Source: Aradus depressus
Taxonomy: Eukaryota; Arthropoda; Insecta; Hemiptera; Aradidae
DNA length: 64,000 bases
Reading direction: 5' to 3'
Assembly (NCBI GenBank): GCA_963662175.1
Contig: OY759215.1
Span: 45,029,213 to 45,093,212 of the forward strand
The position numbers were made by a program, and so were the translations under genes. The notes under the pieces are model-generated. The model ran no database searches and was not told the origin of the DNA. It saw nothing but the letters and a program-made list of their open reading frames with translations. Positions 1 through 10,955 of this stretch are shown one piece after another; position 1 is the first letter of the stretch, and each line of letters begins with the position of its first letter.

Positions 1-344
1 GTAATAATAAAATTTTATTTAAAATAAAAACTGCAAAAAAATACAGGACAAAATAAAAAAATAAACGATAACCTCTATGAGCAGGTTATGCTTGCAAATA
101 CTGCTTTCTCATTGGTTAAAAGACGCTTAGTGTCAGAACTAACATCCTAGTGGATAATGTTAGTTCTGACTCCAACCCTCAACTTCTAGGCCCATTAAAC
201 ATAGGATATGGTGACTTTTGATTCTAACCAACGCCACATTTGAATTCAGTTCAAAAAATAAAAAAAATAACCACTGCCATCTCAATTTTGTTAATTTTGG
301 ATATAGTGAGTTTTGAATCTCTACTCCTCCAGCCTCCACTCCAG

Positions 345-578
345 TCACTGGTCGGCGCTATGAATATTGTTTTGGATGATGTGGTCCGGCGGTGCCTCCG
401 GCTGTCCCCCGGCTTGGCTGGGGCCGCTTGCTTGGGCCCTCTGTCTGGGCTTCTCCCTCCAGTATCCCGTCTTTGGCAGAATTATCTTTTATAGTGTAGT
501 TTTAAGAGTAGCAATGGCTAGTGTGGTGTCTGCCGAGGCCAAAAAGAAAAGAAAAAAAAAAAAAAAAAAAAAAAAAGA
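345..578 (+). mobile_element. 5'-truncated LINE, 3' end with poly-A tail
   Basis: A GC-rich block, very unlike its A+T-rich surroundings, runs into a long A-tract with two interspersed G residues (about 541-576). A related GC-rich segment lies at about 32395-32520 directly behind a decayed LINE reverse-transcriptase tail, so I read this block as the 3' end of the same or a related non-LTR retrotransposon. The open frames across it give low-complexity Pro/Gly/Leu and poly-Lys peptides and are not genes. No coding part of the element remains, and I did not find a convincing target-site duplication. Confidence 0.55.
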
Positions 579-579
579 A

Positions 580-1085
580 TCTGGAGGACTCATATGTGGA
601 GACAGACCCATTTCACAAAACTGGAGATCTACTATTTGTGAATGTAAGTATTTAATTACTTACTTAGATGCAGTTCTCTCTTTAAAGTCCCTCTTAAGTG
701 AACAGTGCAAAGTAAACAAAACTAGAAAATATTAATAGAACCTATTTATGAATGGGTAAAAACAAAAGAGCTGTCAATGCGGACAGTTGTTGATGGCTTC
801 ATTCAAACATTTCCCATTCAGTCTTACATCCATTGATTGGGAGCCGTTGTTTGTTTGGGTTCCTTTTATTAATTTTGATTCTTATCATTGGTTGGTCCTC
901 TTCATCAATACATATGCTAATACAGGACCCCATCTGACAATCATTCACATGAAATTAAATATAGCAGATGAGTACTTCATGAATCGACAATAGCCATCAT
1001 TGTTCTTCAAGTTGAGTGAGCTTTTGGATTCCGTACAATTTTTTTTCTGCAAATTAAACTAAATAAAAGATTTTTCATACTCGAT
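580..1085. other. A+T-rich stretch, nothing recognised
   Basis: No repeat of the families found elsewhere, no protein-like frame longer than about 70 codons and no RNA gene signal was seen. Confidence 0.4.
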
Positions 1086-1425
1086 GAATCACCATCAATG
1101 TTTATCCCCAGCGCGAATTATTCCAGTATAATTTCGCTCTCCTTTCAAATTACTTGACCGATTTGTTTGAAAAATCAATGGATGCCTGACTTTGGGACCA
1201 TCATACTATATTTTTTCTTGATACATTCGTTATATCGACAGTTATACAGTCGAGCTGAGAATCGATATGGGGTTCTGGATATACATATATATTAAATTTC
1301 TTGTCTATATATATTCATTATAACGGAAGTTATCGTGTTCACAAAAACACACAGATAGACGCAAAATAATTTTTTTTTCTGTTTTGGAATCAAGGGGACA
1401 AGAAAGCATGATATTTCTGTGAAAC
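1086..1425 (-). repeat. Family-B element, minus-strand copy
   Basis: Begins with the reverse complement of the family-B right end (a GGTGATTCATCG-like palindrome next to CTGGGGAAGT) and ends near the family-B start, where the words GTGAACACGATAACT and TCTGTGTG are readable on the minus strand. It is diverged and shorter than the full-length copy at 59720-60620. Confidence 0.5.
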
Positions 1426-1544
1426 ATTTTACATTGAGTTATAATTTAATTCAATAATTAAGTAATAATAATTATTACTAATTACATAAAGTAATACAGC
1501 GTACAGCTGAGAAATAAAATATACCTTTTTATATAAATACTAAA

Positions 1545-2244
1545 TGTATCGACACGAAATTTTATATGTATATCCAAAACTCTTAACTATTTTACTATTT
1601 AACTATAGCTGAATTGGCTGAAAGGATGGGAGGGACAACTAGCGAAAAATCATATTGCACATTTCAGATTTTTCTACAAATTTTATTTGAAGAGAGTATA
1701 GTTAGTTAAATATAAGCAGTGTCGACAAGAAATTTTATATTTGTTTATAAAACCATACAACATGGACGACACCTATCGATTTTCAAACAAATCGGCCGAA
1801 GGAAAAAGAGGATTAGAAAGGAGGGGGGTTAACACAAAAACGTTTATAACTGCTGTTATAACAAATGTATTGACATGAAATTTTATATGTAAATTCAAAA
1901 CTTATAAAGGGCGACACCTTGTAATTTTTGGTTGAATCGCCTGGGGATCAGAGGGAGGGGGCTCAACTCAAAAACCCCAATAACTACCGATGTAATGATA
2001 TATTTGAATTCAAAACCCCATAAGGACAGCATCTATCAATTTTCCGCGAAATCGAACGAAGGGAAAGAGGGGATCAGAGGTAGGTAGTCGATGCAAAAAC
2101 CCTAATAACTGTCGATGTAATAAATGTATCGACACAGAGTTTATTATGAGGATTCAGAAGCCGCTATATAAGTCAACAGCTGATTATTAGCATTAATTTT
2201 GGAAGAAGAGCAAACAGTTAATTGATTAATTTGTTTTGGGGATA
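1545..2244 (+). repeat. Family-B element, plus-strand copy with tandem modules
   Basis: At least four successive modules each open with a form of AATGTATCGACACGAAATTT and continue through GACGACACCTAT, AATCGGCCGAAGGGAA, a purine-rich GGGG stretch, CTCAACTCAAAAACCC and TAATAACTGCCGATGTAAT. Module starts are near 1547, 1719, 1864 and 2117. The last is the terminal type (TATGAGGATTCAGAAGCC). The right end is cut by the SINE at 2245. No frame is kept open between modules, so this is non-coding. Confidence 0.65.
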
Positions 2245-2519
2245 GTTACTTAGTTATGACTCATCCCCGGGCTTTAACTACGAGGTCATATCGCCTACTA
2301 CCAGAGCGCTCTTTGGTCACTCTGGTGGGCATGAGCCCGACTCTACTATGGGAGTTCTAAATTTTGCCTACCCTAAATTTTTATTCACCTAGGGCAGGGG
2401 TCTTTAACGACTACCTGACATAGTACAGGTTCGGGACCATTGCTTAACGTCCCATCCGAAGGACGGTGTGCTTAAGTTTATTTTACCTCCCAGATAAAAT
2501 GAACTAAGGGCCTCGGCCT
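2245..2519 (-). mobile_element. SINE-A copy, body only
   Basis: The minus strand carries the SINE-A body from the GGGAGGTAAAATAAACTTAAG region through GGATGGGACGTTAAGC to GCCCGGGCATGAGTCATAAC. The tRNA-like head is missing, as in 5'-truncated retroposons. It abuts the family-B element upstream. Confidence 0.85.
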
Positions 2520-3286
2520 ATGTTTCGTGGACCAGACAAAGACGTTTAACACCTTCACTACACACATCCACTCGAGTCCTTATAAGGCCCCGAAGAAGGA
2601 AACATAATTTCCGAAATGTTGACCAAATATTGAGTTTTTTTATGTAGAGAATCTCGATTTCCTTCAATATTGATTGGTTCTGAAACGAACTATGTGCTCT
2701 CTTCAACATAATTCCATTCAATGGAGTAAACGATGGTCATTCTTTCAATGTTTGTTGACAATGTTGAAAATGTGGTCCATGCAGACAAAGGTCCTCAAGA
2801 AGGATTGTCTACCTTGGAGGAGAGAAGACAATGGTCCATAAACAGGTGGTTGGCAACCATAAAGCTGTCATTGACACGGGGAGTTTGACGACACTGGACC
2901 GTAACTTCATAATCTGACAAGAACAATGATGGGGACCACGCGTTCTTCTAGATCCGCCCACACTCTTCGACCGCGTGGGCATAGTCCATTCACCTAATTT
3001 CTAATATACTCTCTTCTCATCTCCAGCAACTAAGGTATTATTCAAGTAAAACTGATTTTCTACGGTCGATTATGGCATTTCTCTATTTGTCTATACAAAG
3101 TTGTCAATTTAGTATAGACATAACGTTTATCCTTTGATAAATCACTCTTTGTTGTACATACATAAGATATGAATGTACTATTAAATAAATATGACAGATC
3201 ATTGATCGCTTTTGAAGAATAATTGAATATCCCGAGGTATTGTACGAGTGATAAATTGTGCCAAAAGTTATCTAACACTTTAATTA
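2520..3286. other. Unassigned stretch
   Basis: No recognised repeat or gene. A GC-balanced part at about 2750-2990 contains short protein-like pieces, but all three plus frames are interrupted and no family was recognised. Confidence 0.35.
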
Positions 3287-3398
3287 TCGCGAGTTCGAAA
3301 CTCGGCCGTTGCTCTTAGGATTTTTGAAAAAACCTTGAGCACAACATCTCAGCGTAGTTTCAGTCCTATCCTTGGTAAATAAACCTGGGTTGGTAAAC
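3287..3398 (+). mobile_element. Degenerate SINE-A fragment
   Basis: A B-box-like GAGTTCGAAACTCGG is followed by a diverged TTGAGCACAACATC segment and AATAAACCTGGGTTGG, in SINE-A order but with large internal losses. Confidence 0.5.
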
Positions 3399-3399
3399 A

Positions 3400-3900
3400 A
3401 AACAGAACCTCATAAGGACGACTCCTTTTGATTTTTAGTCAATTTTCGAAGAGAAGTGGAGCGTTATTATGAGGCTCAACTCAAAAAGCTCAATAAATCT
3501 TGAAAGAAACGTCATGAAATATTTTGTTTTATTTTAAAACCCCATAAGGAGTGCATCTGTCAATTTTCAAAGAAATCGGCCGAAAGGAAGAGGGAAAGCT
3601 CAACATATAATTAAAAATATTCATAATTTCTTGAAACGAGTTGCGTTTTCTGTTATAATTGAAGTTACAACTTATATCGTTGGTGTGGTCCATTCGATAC
3701 AGTCGTAACGACACTGGGACTTTCACGCGAGGGTGGGCTCTACTTAAAAACTCTAAAAACTTCCTATGTAATGTGTGTATCAACGCAAAATTTAGTACGA
3801 GGATTCACAAGTCCCTATCTTTTGGAGAGACAGCAAACAATTATTTGATTAATTCGTTCTTGAGACGTACATTGCAGGTGATTCATCGACTATATTTTTT
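3400..3900 (+). repeat. Family-B pieces
   Basis: Family-B words (CCCATAAGGA, AAATCGGCCGAAAGGAAG, GGATTCACAAGTCCCTAT, ending in GATTCATCGAC) occur in the usual order, with unrelated sequence and deletions between them. At least two modules and a terminal module are represented. Confidence 0.55.
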
Positions 3901-3959
3901 TTTACATTCTGTTTTTTATTTTTATTGTATATTTTTTTACAGTCCTTTACAGACATAGT

Positions 3960-4837
3960 AGTAATAGTAATTGGTTTTTGTTTGGCGCGCAACAGCCAGG
4001 GTCAGCGGAACCAGTCTATTTTACAATACCTAGGTAACTTTTTTTGATAAATAAATACAATTATAACAATAATAAAGGGGAAATAAATTTATTTTTTTAT
4101 TTTATTTATTTATTATTATTGTTTATTTATTTTTTTTTTCAAACAAACAACAGTAGCAGGCCTGAGTGTAGATTCAATTCGGGAAACGAGCTGTCACTGA
4201 TGAAACCTGGGACACTGAGGAATCGTTCATAGACTATTATATGCAGAGGCATATCAGAGCGGACTTGAGAGACAATACGATGATCGACCGACCACTCCGG
4301 GGTCCTGCTGAGTGACTCCAGAAGAACGACACATCCCCGGGTGCAGCCACAGAGAGCGCAACATAATAAGGAGGGCATTCTTATAGCTTATTCTCATTCT
4401 TTTTTCTTTTACTTATTATATTTACTATATTTATTACCTATACATATTTACAAAGATATAATTAGAGAAAAAAAATATATATAAAGCCATTGAAAGTGAG
4501 AATTAAGGGTAGCTCATTGACGATGACATTACTGCAATTAATAATATCAGTTGCAGCAGTCTACCAAAATATACAGCCCCCAAACTACATGTTAGATTGA
4601 GCAGTTGGAACTGTTAATGATGAATCAAGAAAATACCTCCAAAGCTCTAGATTACTTTACTCCAGTTACGTAAGAAACAGCTGTTCCACTGACCCTCGAA
4701 GGAGTTACCTCAGAGACTTCGTCCGTCCGTTGCATATATTAAAACTCATCATAGAAAGTAATTGACCTAGAATGCACTCATAACTTCGAAACCTGCTTAT
4801 TTGGCAATTTCAGCTTCAACTGATCATTATCTTGGAT
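3960..4837. other. Low-complexity DNA around a GC-richer block
   Basis: T-rich and A-rich low-complexity DNA (4020-4140, 4385-4500) surrounds a more balanced block (4150-4380) that could be the 3' untranslated part of an old retroelement. No coding motif supports that. Confidence 0.3.
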
Positions 4838-5033
4838 AGTTATTGTGAATCATCGACTTCGAGGTCATATCGCCTACCACCATTGCGTTCTTTCTTCTGG
4901 AGGAGAAGATTACTTGACTGTAGATGAGTTCGAGGTAATGATTTTATTACCTCGGATATTGCTGAAAGTTCTGCACTTCCCCAGATCGGCAGGGTTTCGT
5001 AGGCAAGAACACTACCTCTGAACTACCGTTCAG
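4838..5033 (-). mobile_element. SINE-A copy broken in two
   Basis: The SINE-A 3' end (about 4838-4891) and a tRNA-like head piece (about 5000-5033, with AGGCAAGAACACTACC) are on the minus strand in the right order, separated by unrelated sequence and lacking the body. Confidence 0.5.
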
Positions 5034-5043
5034 GTTCCCTCAC

Positions 5044-5142
5044 TATGTATTTTGCCCTAAATGCAATCCTGGTACATTAATTAGAGATCGTGTTTTCATT
5101 ATTTTTAATAAGATTCCTGGTAGTTATGTAGATGTTCATGAT
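5044..5142 (+). pseudogene. Protein-like fragment, copy 1 of a pair
   Basis: An open plus-strand frame reads a CPKC pair followed by IRDRVFI and then PGSYVDVHD. A second diverged copy with the same motifs in the same order lies at 5911-6030. The shared words are kept at protein level across different nucleotides, which suggests a former coding segment. I do not recognise the family. It ends where the SINE at 5145 begins. Confidence 0.35.
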
Positions 5143-5144
5143 CG

Positions 5145-5409
5145 TGGGCGCCGGTAGCTTAGAGGAACCATTTTTGCTTACTGTGCTCAAACCGTCCTTC
5201 GGATGGGGCGTGAAGCGATGTTCCTCAGCCTGTATGAAGTCAGGTACTCGTTAAAGACCCCTACCAAAGAATAAAAATTGAGGATAGGCAACATTTAGAC
5301 TTCCATAGTAGAGTCGGATTCATGTCTACCAGCGCGACGAAAGAGCGCTCTGGTAATAGGCGATATGACCTCGTAGATAAAGCTCAGGCATCTATCACAA
5401 TAACTAACT
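5145..5409 (+). mobile_element. SINE-A copy
   Basis: Starts with the family's GGGCGCCGGTAGCTTAG head (a mutated A box), has lost the B-box part, and keeps the body through GATATGACCTCGTAG to the tail CACAATAACTAAC (tail type 2). Confidence 0.8.
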
Positions 5410-5694
5410 GAATTTGGAAACGGTAGTTTAAAATACAAATAATTTTATTAGGGAAATTTTTTGCAATGGATTAATTTTTAAGGATACTTAAATGAAGCTG
5501 CTTTCAAAGAATTTTTATCTTCTTTTGGACCTCTCGGCTTATAGTGGACTAAAACAAATGTTTCAAGCCTTAAGTTTTTGACCAAAAATGACAAATTTTA
5601 ATGTTCGCGAAACTACCTATGAATTACCATTCTACTCCTTCAACTCGGATAGAGAGGACAACGAGCTTTCTACATGCTGTTATAATTTTCTATC

Positions 5695-5910
5695 CCAAAT
5701 AACACCAGCCTAAGCTCTAAGCGCAGTGTTCTGGCGGGAGTGCCGCAGGGAGCTATCCTCAGTCCCCTCCTTTTCATCTTATACTGCTAATAACACCAAC
5801 CTATTTATTTTCATTTCATTTCAAATTTATTTTCATTTCAACCTGGCATTATACGCAAACGCATTACATATGTCCCAACATCATGACCTCCAGACAGCAG
5901 TTCTCACATG
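5695..5910 (+). pseudogene. Decayed LINE reverse-transcriptase fragment
   Basis: The plus frame reads SVLAGVPQGAILSPLLFILY, the strongly conserved motif of non-LTR retrotransposon reverse transcriptases (usual form GVPQGSxLSPxLFxIY). Farther on, LALYAN stands where the catalytic YADD box belongs; both aspartates are lost and a few residues are missing. Two stop codons follow the first motif and a T-rich, compositionally simple stretch (about 5795-5840) sits between the motifs. It is a dead copy. The wording fits the Jockey/CR1 group, but the clade is not settled. Confidence 0.75.
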
Positions 5911-6030
5911 TTGCATACGATCCTGATACTGGTATAATTAGAGATCGAGTTTTCATTAAGTTAACATTTTTTATAAAACCCCGGGTAGTTACGTAGGTGT
6001 TCATGAATGTGTAAATTGTAGTTTAAAATA
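5911..6030 (+). pseudogene. Protein-like fragment, copy 2 of a pair
   Basis: Contains DPDTGIIRDRVFIK and, after a frame change, PGSYVGVHECVNCS, matching the order of motifs at 5044-5142. The shift near 5980 shows it is broken. A CxxC pair is present at the end. The function and family are unknown to me. Confidence 0.35.
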
Positions 6031-6671
6031 CGATATCTTTCAAATAACCGCCATCACCTTTTTTGCACCATTGTAGAAAAAAAAAAAAAAAAATGTTATC
6101 ATCATTACCAAGATGATTCTACTTAATCAAAAGAAAAAACTCGTTTAATCTTAATATATATTTTTAAATTTTTTTTCTGTTGTAAATTTTATGTTCTCAT
6201 TTACTTTTTCTTTTTTAATGTACAATTTTGATTTATAACATATTCAATATTTTTTGTTTATTATGTACTACACGTAACATAATTGGCAATAGGTTTTGAT
6301 TGGAGTCAATAAGTGGAAGGCCTACTGGTTGATGCTCAGCTCCTGGGTTATTGCCGTGCATACAAATTATGTATATTTATTGCTTCACACACCAGAATCA
6401 TGAGTTCTAATGGATAATGACAACAGCAATTAAGGAATTACCCCATAGAAGAAGAAATACTGGCCTTAGGAGTTCACACCAAGGGTCGTCTTGAGCCGCC
6501 AAAAAGATTGGCACATCCCCTGTGAAAACTCGTGGGTAACTCCAGTCTTTGGGAACAATAGCACTGCGAAATATCATCCAAAAACTATTTAAATGTTATC
6601 TCATCTATTCCAACAGACATTACATACTTTTTTTTGGGAGTGACATTAATCTTTGTTTTTTTACTTTCTTA
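6031..6671. other. A+T-rich stretch, nothing recognised
   Basis: Contains poly-A and T-rich tracts near 6075-6240 and a balanced block at 6290-6560 without a recognisable frame. Confidence 0.35.
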
Positions 6672-6870
6672 TATTTTTATTATGAGAAAGTTTTGTAATT
6701 GTGGGAAAATCCGAGATCGAATTTTCAACGAATATTTATGTTCCAAGGTCCCTTAAATATGTTTTGACCATTTGAGCAATTTCGATGTCTGTTTGTGTGT
6801 ATGTGATTGGAATTTTGTGAGTTCTCTTAAGTAACAATTTTGCTATCTGATTAGATTTTTGCCGTAATCG
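6672..6870 (+). repeat. Family C' repeat (GAAAGTTTTGTAATYG start)
   Basis: Shares GAGAAAGTTTTGTAAT, AAAATCCGAGATCGA, TTTCAACGAA, AAGGTCCC and a GATGTCTGTTTGTGTG stretch with 44503-44900 in the same order. Non-coding dispersed repeat. Confidence 0.5.
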
Positions 6871-6976
6871 GCCGAAAATAAGACTCCTTTACTTCGGGCC
6901 TAAATACATTGTAGAGACATTTAAAAAAAAAATTGTATAAAATTCATTTGATATATCAAATGAAATGTGAAAAGTC

Positions 6977-7160
6977 AAAAAATCTTGAGCACGGATGGTC
7001 CCGAGCCTGTAAAATGTCAAGAACTCGTGAAAGCCCCTCCTACGTGAACAAAAATTTAGAACTCCCGGTCTCATATCCACCATGAACGACGAAAGAGCGC
7101 TCTGGTTGTAGGCGAAATGACTTCGTAGTTAAATCTCAGGTATGTGTCACAATAAGTAAC
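6977..7160 (+). mobile_element. SINE-A copy, 5'-truncated
   Basis: Starts within the body (TCTTGAGCACG), keeps GAACTCGTGAAAGCCCC, GACGAAAGAGCGCTCTGG and GTAGGCGAAATGAC, and ends with CACAATAAGTAAC (tail type 2). Confidence 0.75.
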
Positions 7161-8147
7161 TATGAAATACTTTTTTTTCGAAAGTCACTCGCTTGCTGCC
7201 AAAAACCGTCGGAAAATGTCGTTTTGAAACCCGTTGACAACACACCTCTCAAACACTCTTCTGAAGCGGATCACTATAATTTGGCTAGCCTACTCATCCA
7301 AAGAGGGGTCAAGCAAAGATTAAACATTCTACATTATTTTGTAGTATCATTCTAATATTTTGTGAGAAAAACAAAGTTTCTTCAAGTCCAAATAAAGTTT
7401 CTGTTGTTTAAATATATTTTACATGGTTAGTTATTATCTATGAACGTTATCAAGGCTGCGTATTTTGAACGTTATGTCCTGAATGAACACAGTTAATTTA
7501 TTAGTTACAATAACAGCAGATGTTAGCAATGATAAACCTATTCCTTCACTTTTACTGTAAGACTCTTTACAAACTCTCTGTCTAAATTTTGTATGTAAGA
7601 CTACGTTCACATTTCAGGAAGATTTATTAATGAGAGCTTTGAGTGAAGTCTACATCCAGGGAAAGGAAGGATCTCTTCATCAAATACCTAACGCCAGAAC
7701 GGATGCTTATTTTTCGTCCTCTCAAACGTGATATTCCTTTTGCGTAATAACGAACGACAGACGGACAGACGTCATAAATGCACTTCCCTTCTTAGTAAGA
7801 GCAACTGGTTCTTTTTACATTTTTAATTTCCAATCTGAAAGTTTGATTGATGGCAACGATGATACATGGATGGTGGTTGCGTTTCACAGTAAGAAGGTCA
7901 GCGACCCACCTAGTAATTATATCATTAGCAATGCACTTCGTGATGAAGGCTTTCCATCTGAGACCCACTGACTTAACATCATTTCGACCTCCGCTGCTCC
8001 TTCCCATTCGAAAAAATTCGTTGAAATGTACACCAAAATGAACAATCAATAGCATGGGTAGACCTTTTTTTTCAAGGTCATATATTTTTATGACGAAGCT
8101 GATCAAGTAACCCAGCCGAGGCCCTTGTTTTTTTTTCTGGGATTATT
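7161..8147. other. Unassigned stretch with an uncharacterised minus-strand frame
   Basis: Mostly unique A+T-rich DNA. At 7792-8106 the minus strand has an open frame of 104 codons with a fairly protein-like composition (residues include FGVHFNEFFRMGRSSGG). I recognise no motif, and it overlaps an open plus frame, so I do not call it a gene. Confidence 0.25.
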
Positions 8148-8350
8148 ACAGTTCCAGTTCTATTGCAGTTCCAGTTCAATTACAATTCCAGTTCCAGTTT
8201 TATTACTGATCCTGTTCTATTTTGTTCCAGTTCTATTACAGTTCCAGTTATTTTACATTTCCAGTTCTATTACAATTCTAATTCCATTATAGTTCCAGTT
8301 CTATCACAGTTTCATCTCAGTCATCTTACAGTTTCAATTCTATTACAGTT
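8148..8350. repeat. Degenerate 18-bp tandem repeat
   Basis: About ten imperfect copies of CAGTTCCAGTTCTATTAC follow one another, with several copies shortened or reduced to a half unit. The open frame across it (Phe/Gln/Asn/Ser-rich) is a by-product of the period being a multiple of three. Confidence 0.8.
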
Positions 8351-8446
8351 TAGTTGTTGACTAGTTCTAGCGTGAAGGCTGGTCGACATTTTTCTTTTAA
8401 TGATATATTAAACTTGAACTTTCATTTAGCATTTGTTAGGTGGTTG

Positions 8447-8478
8447 CTGATTATGGTAGCAGTACCGAAAGTACTCCC
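8447..8478 (+). other. Hammerhead-like hairpin module
   Basis: CTGATTAT, then a hairpin GGT-AGCAGT-ACC, then GAAAG and the self-complementary GTAC. The same sequence, with CTGATGA in the core, is present as an inverted pair at 25308-25396. The order resembles the core of a type I hammerhead ribozyme. Catalysis is not implied by this resemblance. Confidence 0.4.
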
Positions 8479-8599
8479 ATATTTTATATATATATTTTTT
8501 TTTATATAGATATTATTTTAAAAAACGTACTCTTTTTTTATTTTTTATGCTTCTTTTAGCTGCGCTTCGCAACTTTCGCACTCGAATCTTCTATAAAAT

Positions 8600-9045
8600 G
8601 ATGAAAGATGCTCCAATGTGTGTTGCCTACAATAAGTTAATATAGAGGGAAGGGGAGTCACGAAGTGCCCCGGGCTGAAGTTCCGTACCATCCTAATCAC
8701 TTAGACCTGACCCGGGGGCAACTCTCTTGGCCAACAAATTCCAAACACCACGCTCCAATTTTTCGATTCACTCTCCTTCCTGGGGAGCAACAAAGCCGCC
8801 ATTGAGTCCGCTAGTCCTCGCTATTGTCGTATTAATTACTCACCGAGGGAGGAGTCCCGATATTAATTAGAAGAGAGTAGAGGCGAAACGGCGATCTGGG
8901 TCAGAGAAGCGTTACGCTTTGATTCACCCCATTAATTAGGGCATTGTCGTCCGTGGGTCTGTTATTGCAAGCCTCCATGTCTCCCTATCGAAACACACTG
9001 TCCCGGGCGAAAGTGTTTGACGTTGAGACCGTTCTTAATTAACTT
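8600..9045. other. GC-balanced unique block with TAATTA sites
   Basis: This is one of the few non-repetitive, GC-balanced stretches. It contains ATTAATTA at 8831, 8862 and 8931 and TTAATTAA near 9035. TAATTA is the core site of many homeodomain factors. No exon-like frame was seen. A regulatory role is only a possibility. Confidence 0.25.
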
Positions 9046-9669
9046 TAAAAAAAAAATAAAAATAAAAAGATTCTAACCTTAGTGTCTTAGGTGCATCCTC
9101 GTACCATTACATAAGGCGGGAAATCCGATATTATATAAACATACAAACATAATCCTTGATTAACATATGTCAGAGCAGTCGAGTATGATGATGTTCATAC
9201 GATACTCCAGGTTGCTTCAGTCCTGGCTTTCACAAGCACCACTCATCCCGACCTCAGTGACGAACACCGCAACTAATGAGACAGATCAGTTTGAAATCTT
9301 CCCATTGTCCTGGTTTTTTGAACCGCTTCGCGGTGTCAAGGGTGCTGCATCAACCTCAGAACGATTGTTCGTTCCAACTCGATTTGGCGACATTCAGTAC
9401 CTAATCGGAAAAAAAAAAAAAAAAACTCCATCTAGTGGAAGAGAGAGCATCTCTTCATTCCTGACGTCAATCCAAAGGCTTTTTTGGGGGGGGGGGGGGG
9501 GGGGGTGGAGGGGATTAACGATAAAGCAAAATTTTTATATTTTTGACCATGGGCAAAAACTGATTATAATCAATAATTTTCAAAAAGTGGGGAGGATTAA
9601 ATAAATGTTTTCCTGTATGAGATTTATCATTTTGAAAAAAGTATAACTCATTACATCACATGTTGTAAA
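9046..9669. other. Unassigned stretch with homopolymer tracts
   Basis: Holds an A-tract near 9410-9424 and a run of 20 G at 9486-9505. The open frame 9167-9604 passes through both tracts; I see no domain in it. Confidence 0.3.
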
Positions 9670-9780
9670 ATAAAATATAGTCTGACCTCTCACAGATTTT
9701 ATTAATTTTTTTTAGCCGCCTTTCGAGGTTCATCAGGCAGTCTGATAAATAATTTCGAAACAAAACATAATTTAAAATTA
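9670..9780 (-). repeat. PLE-like tail fragment with a loop-deleted module
   Basis: On the minus strand CTGATGAACCTCGAAAGG matches the module at 23843-23866 (GATGAGGGCAACCTCGAAAG) but lacks its hairpin loop. The flank TCTGACCTCTCACAGATTTT also matches TCAGACTTCTCACAGAATTT at about 23210. Confidence 0.45.
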
Positions 9781-10667
9781 TTTAATAAATAAGGTTTAAA
9801 AATGAAAAATAAACGTATATAAAACAATATAAAAAAAATTAAAATTTCATGGATGGGGATATGTTACTTCCTGTTTCCCATCATAACGGGGAGTTGATGG
9901 TTTAACGTAAATAAATATTATTATATTTCTATATCCGGCTAAGGGTTGAAGCAGTCTACTGAAGTATTCTATATATACTTACCTGAACAAATAAAAGGAT
10001 AGAAAATCGGAGACAATTTTCGCCAAACGATGGGAGTGGTCAAGAAAGTGTGTGAACACTCACGGATTAAAAAAAAAATACTTTCTCTGCTTTCGGCTCT
10101 GTAATGGAATTAAATAATTAATTATTGTCACTTCTAGAATACAATTCTTATTTTCATTAAAAAATCTGTATTAAATTTGCGATTAACCGTTCATTTATAG
10201 TATAAGAAAGTATAATTTTTTCTAATGATATTAATGAGAGAACATTTAATTTTTAAAATTACTGATAATTACTTGCAATTATATTAATAATAATAATAAT
10301 TCATTTAGTGTTATTAACGGAATTTTTTTTTTCATTACTCCTGACTTGAAAGGTGGTTTGGAAAAAGAGCGGAAAACAGGATTTCACATTAAAACTACTG
10401 CAGTTTCAATCATAATTGAAATAACAATTATACAGTATTTTATAAAAATTGATTGTTCCTGGAGACAGTTACCTTATTTTTCATTTTACGGTAAACAGAC
10501 AAAGAGAAGTTAGTTAATTTTTTTAATAGGATTATAACGACTATTAGAGTAGTTCATAATTTGTAATAATTATAGAAAAAAAAATTATTGTTATTTTAAT
10601 GCAAAATAGTTAATTGAATGTTACACCCGATGCTAATGGCCATTTTAGCGAAAAGGAGATATTGATG
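9781..10667. other. Very A+T-rich stretch, nothing recognised
   Basis: No repeat or gene signal beyond short simple-sequence runs such as (AAT)n near 10285. Confidence 0.4.
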
Positions 10668-10700
10668 TAAATATTAAAAGTTCCTTTTCTTTTAAGATTA

Positions 10701-10955
10701 ATGGGGCGCCAGGTGTGCAATAGGGAAATACCCCCTTTTGAAAAAGACAGATATGATCCAATTATGGTTCAGACAAATGGTTTGATTTATATTGATAAAT
10801 TGGATTGTCAATCCAAAATTTTGAATAAACATGTATATATTAGACTTACCAAAAAAAATTCTGAATTCAACCCATTTTTGAATAAAAAATCGGATGTGTT
10901 CAAATGTGTGTTTCCAATGTTGGACAGTCTGTTACCAGATACATTATGGATGTAA
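10701..10955 (+). CDS. Orphan ORF interrupted by a retroelement
   Basis: An 84-codon frame with mixed, protein-like composition (for example PPFEKDRYDPIMVQTN and FKCVFPMLDSLLPD). It is open upstream of the ATG to a stop at 10668, and a polypyrimidine-AG (TTCCTTTTCTTTTAAG) lies just before it, so an exon is possible. Its stop lies in the first bases of a retroelement inserted at 10955. If the insertion and one duplicated target site are removed in thought, the frame runs on for about 23 more codons to a stop near 11535. I recognise no family. It could equally be a chance frame or part of an older mobile element. Confidence 0.3.
   Translation: MGRQVCNREIPPFEKDRYDPIMVQTNGLIYIDKLDCQSKILNKHVYIRLTKKNSEFNPFLNKKSDVFKCVFPMLDSLLPDTLWM

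Noticed and set aside
2750..2990. Retroviral-type protease (a VIDTG-like word on the plus strand)
   Set aside because: Only a four- to five-residue resemblance in an interrupted frame, with no flanking gag or RT motif.
7792..8106. Protein-coding gene (104-codon minus frame)
   Set aside because: No motif, an open frame on the other strand, and such lengths are expected by chance in this composition.
9167..9604. 145-codon gene
   Set aside because: The frame runs through an A-tract and a 20-G tract giving poly-Lys and poly-Gly; no domain is seen.
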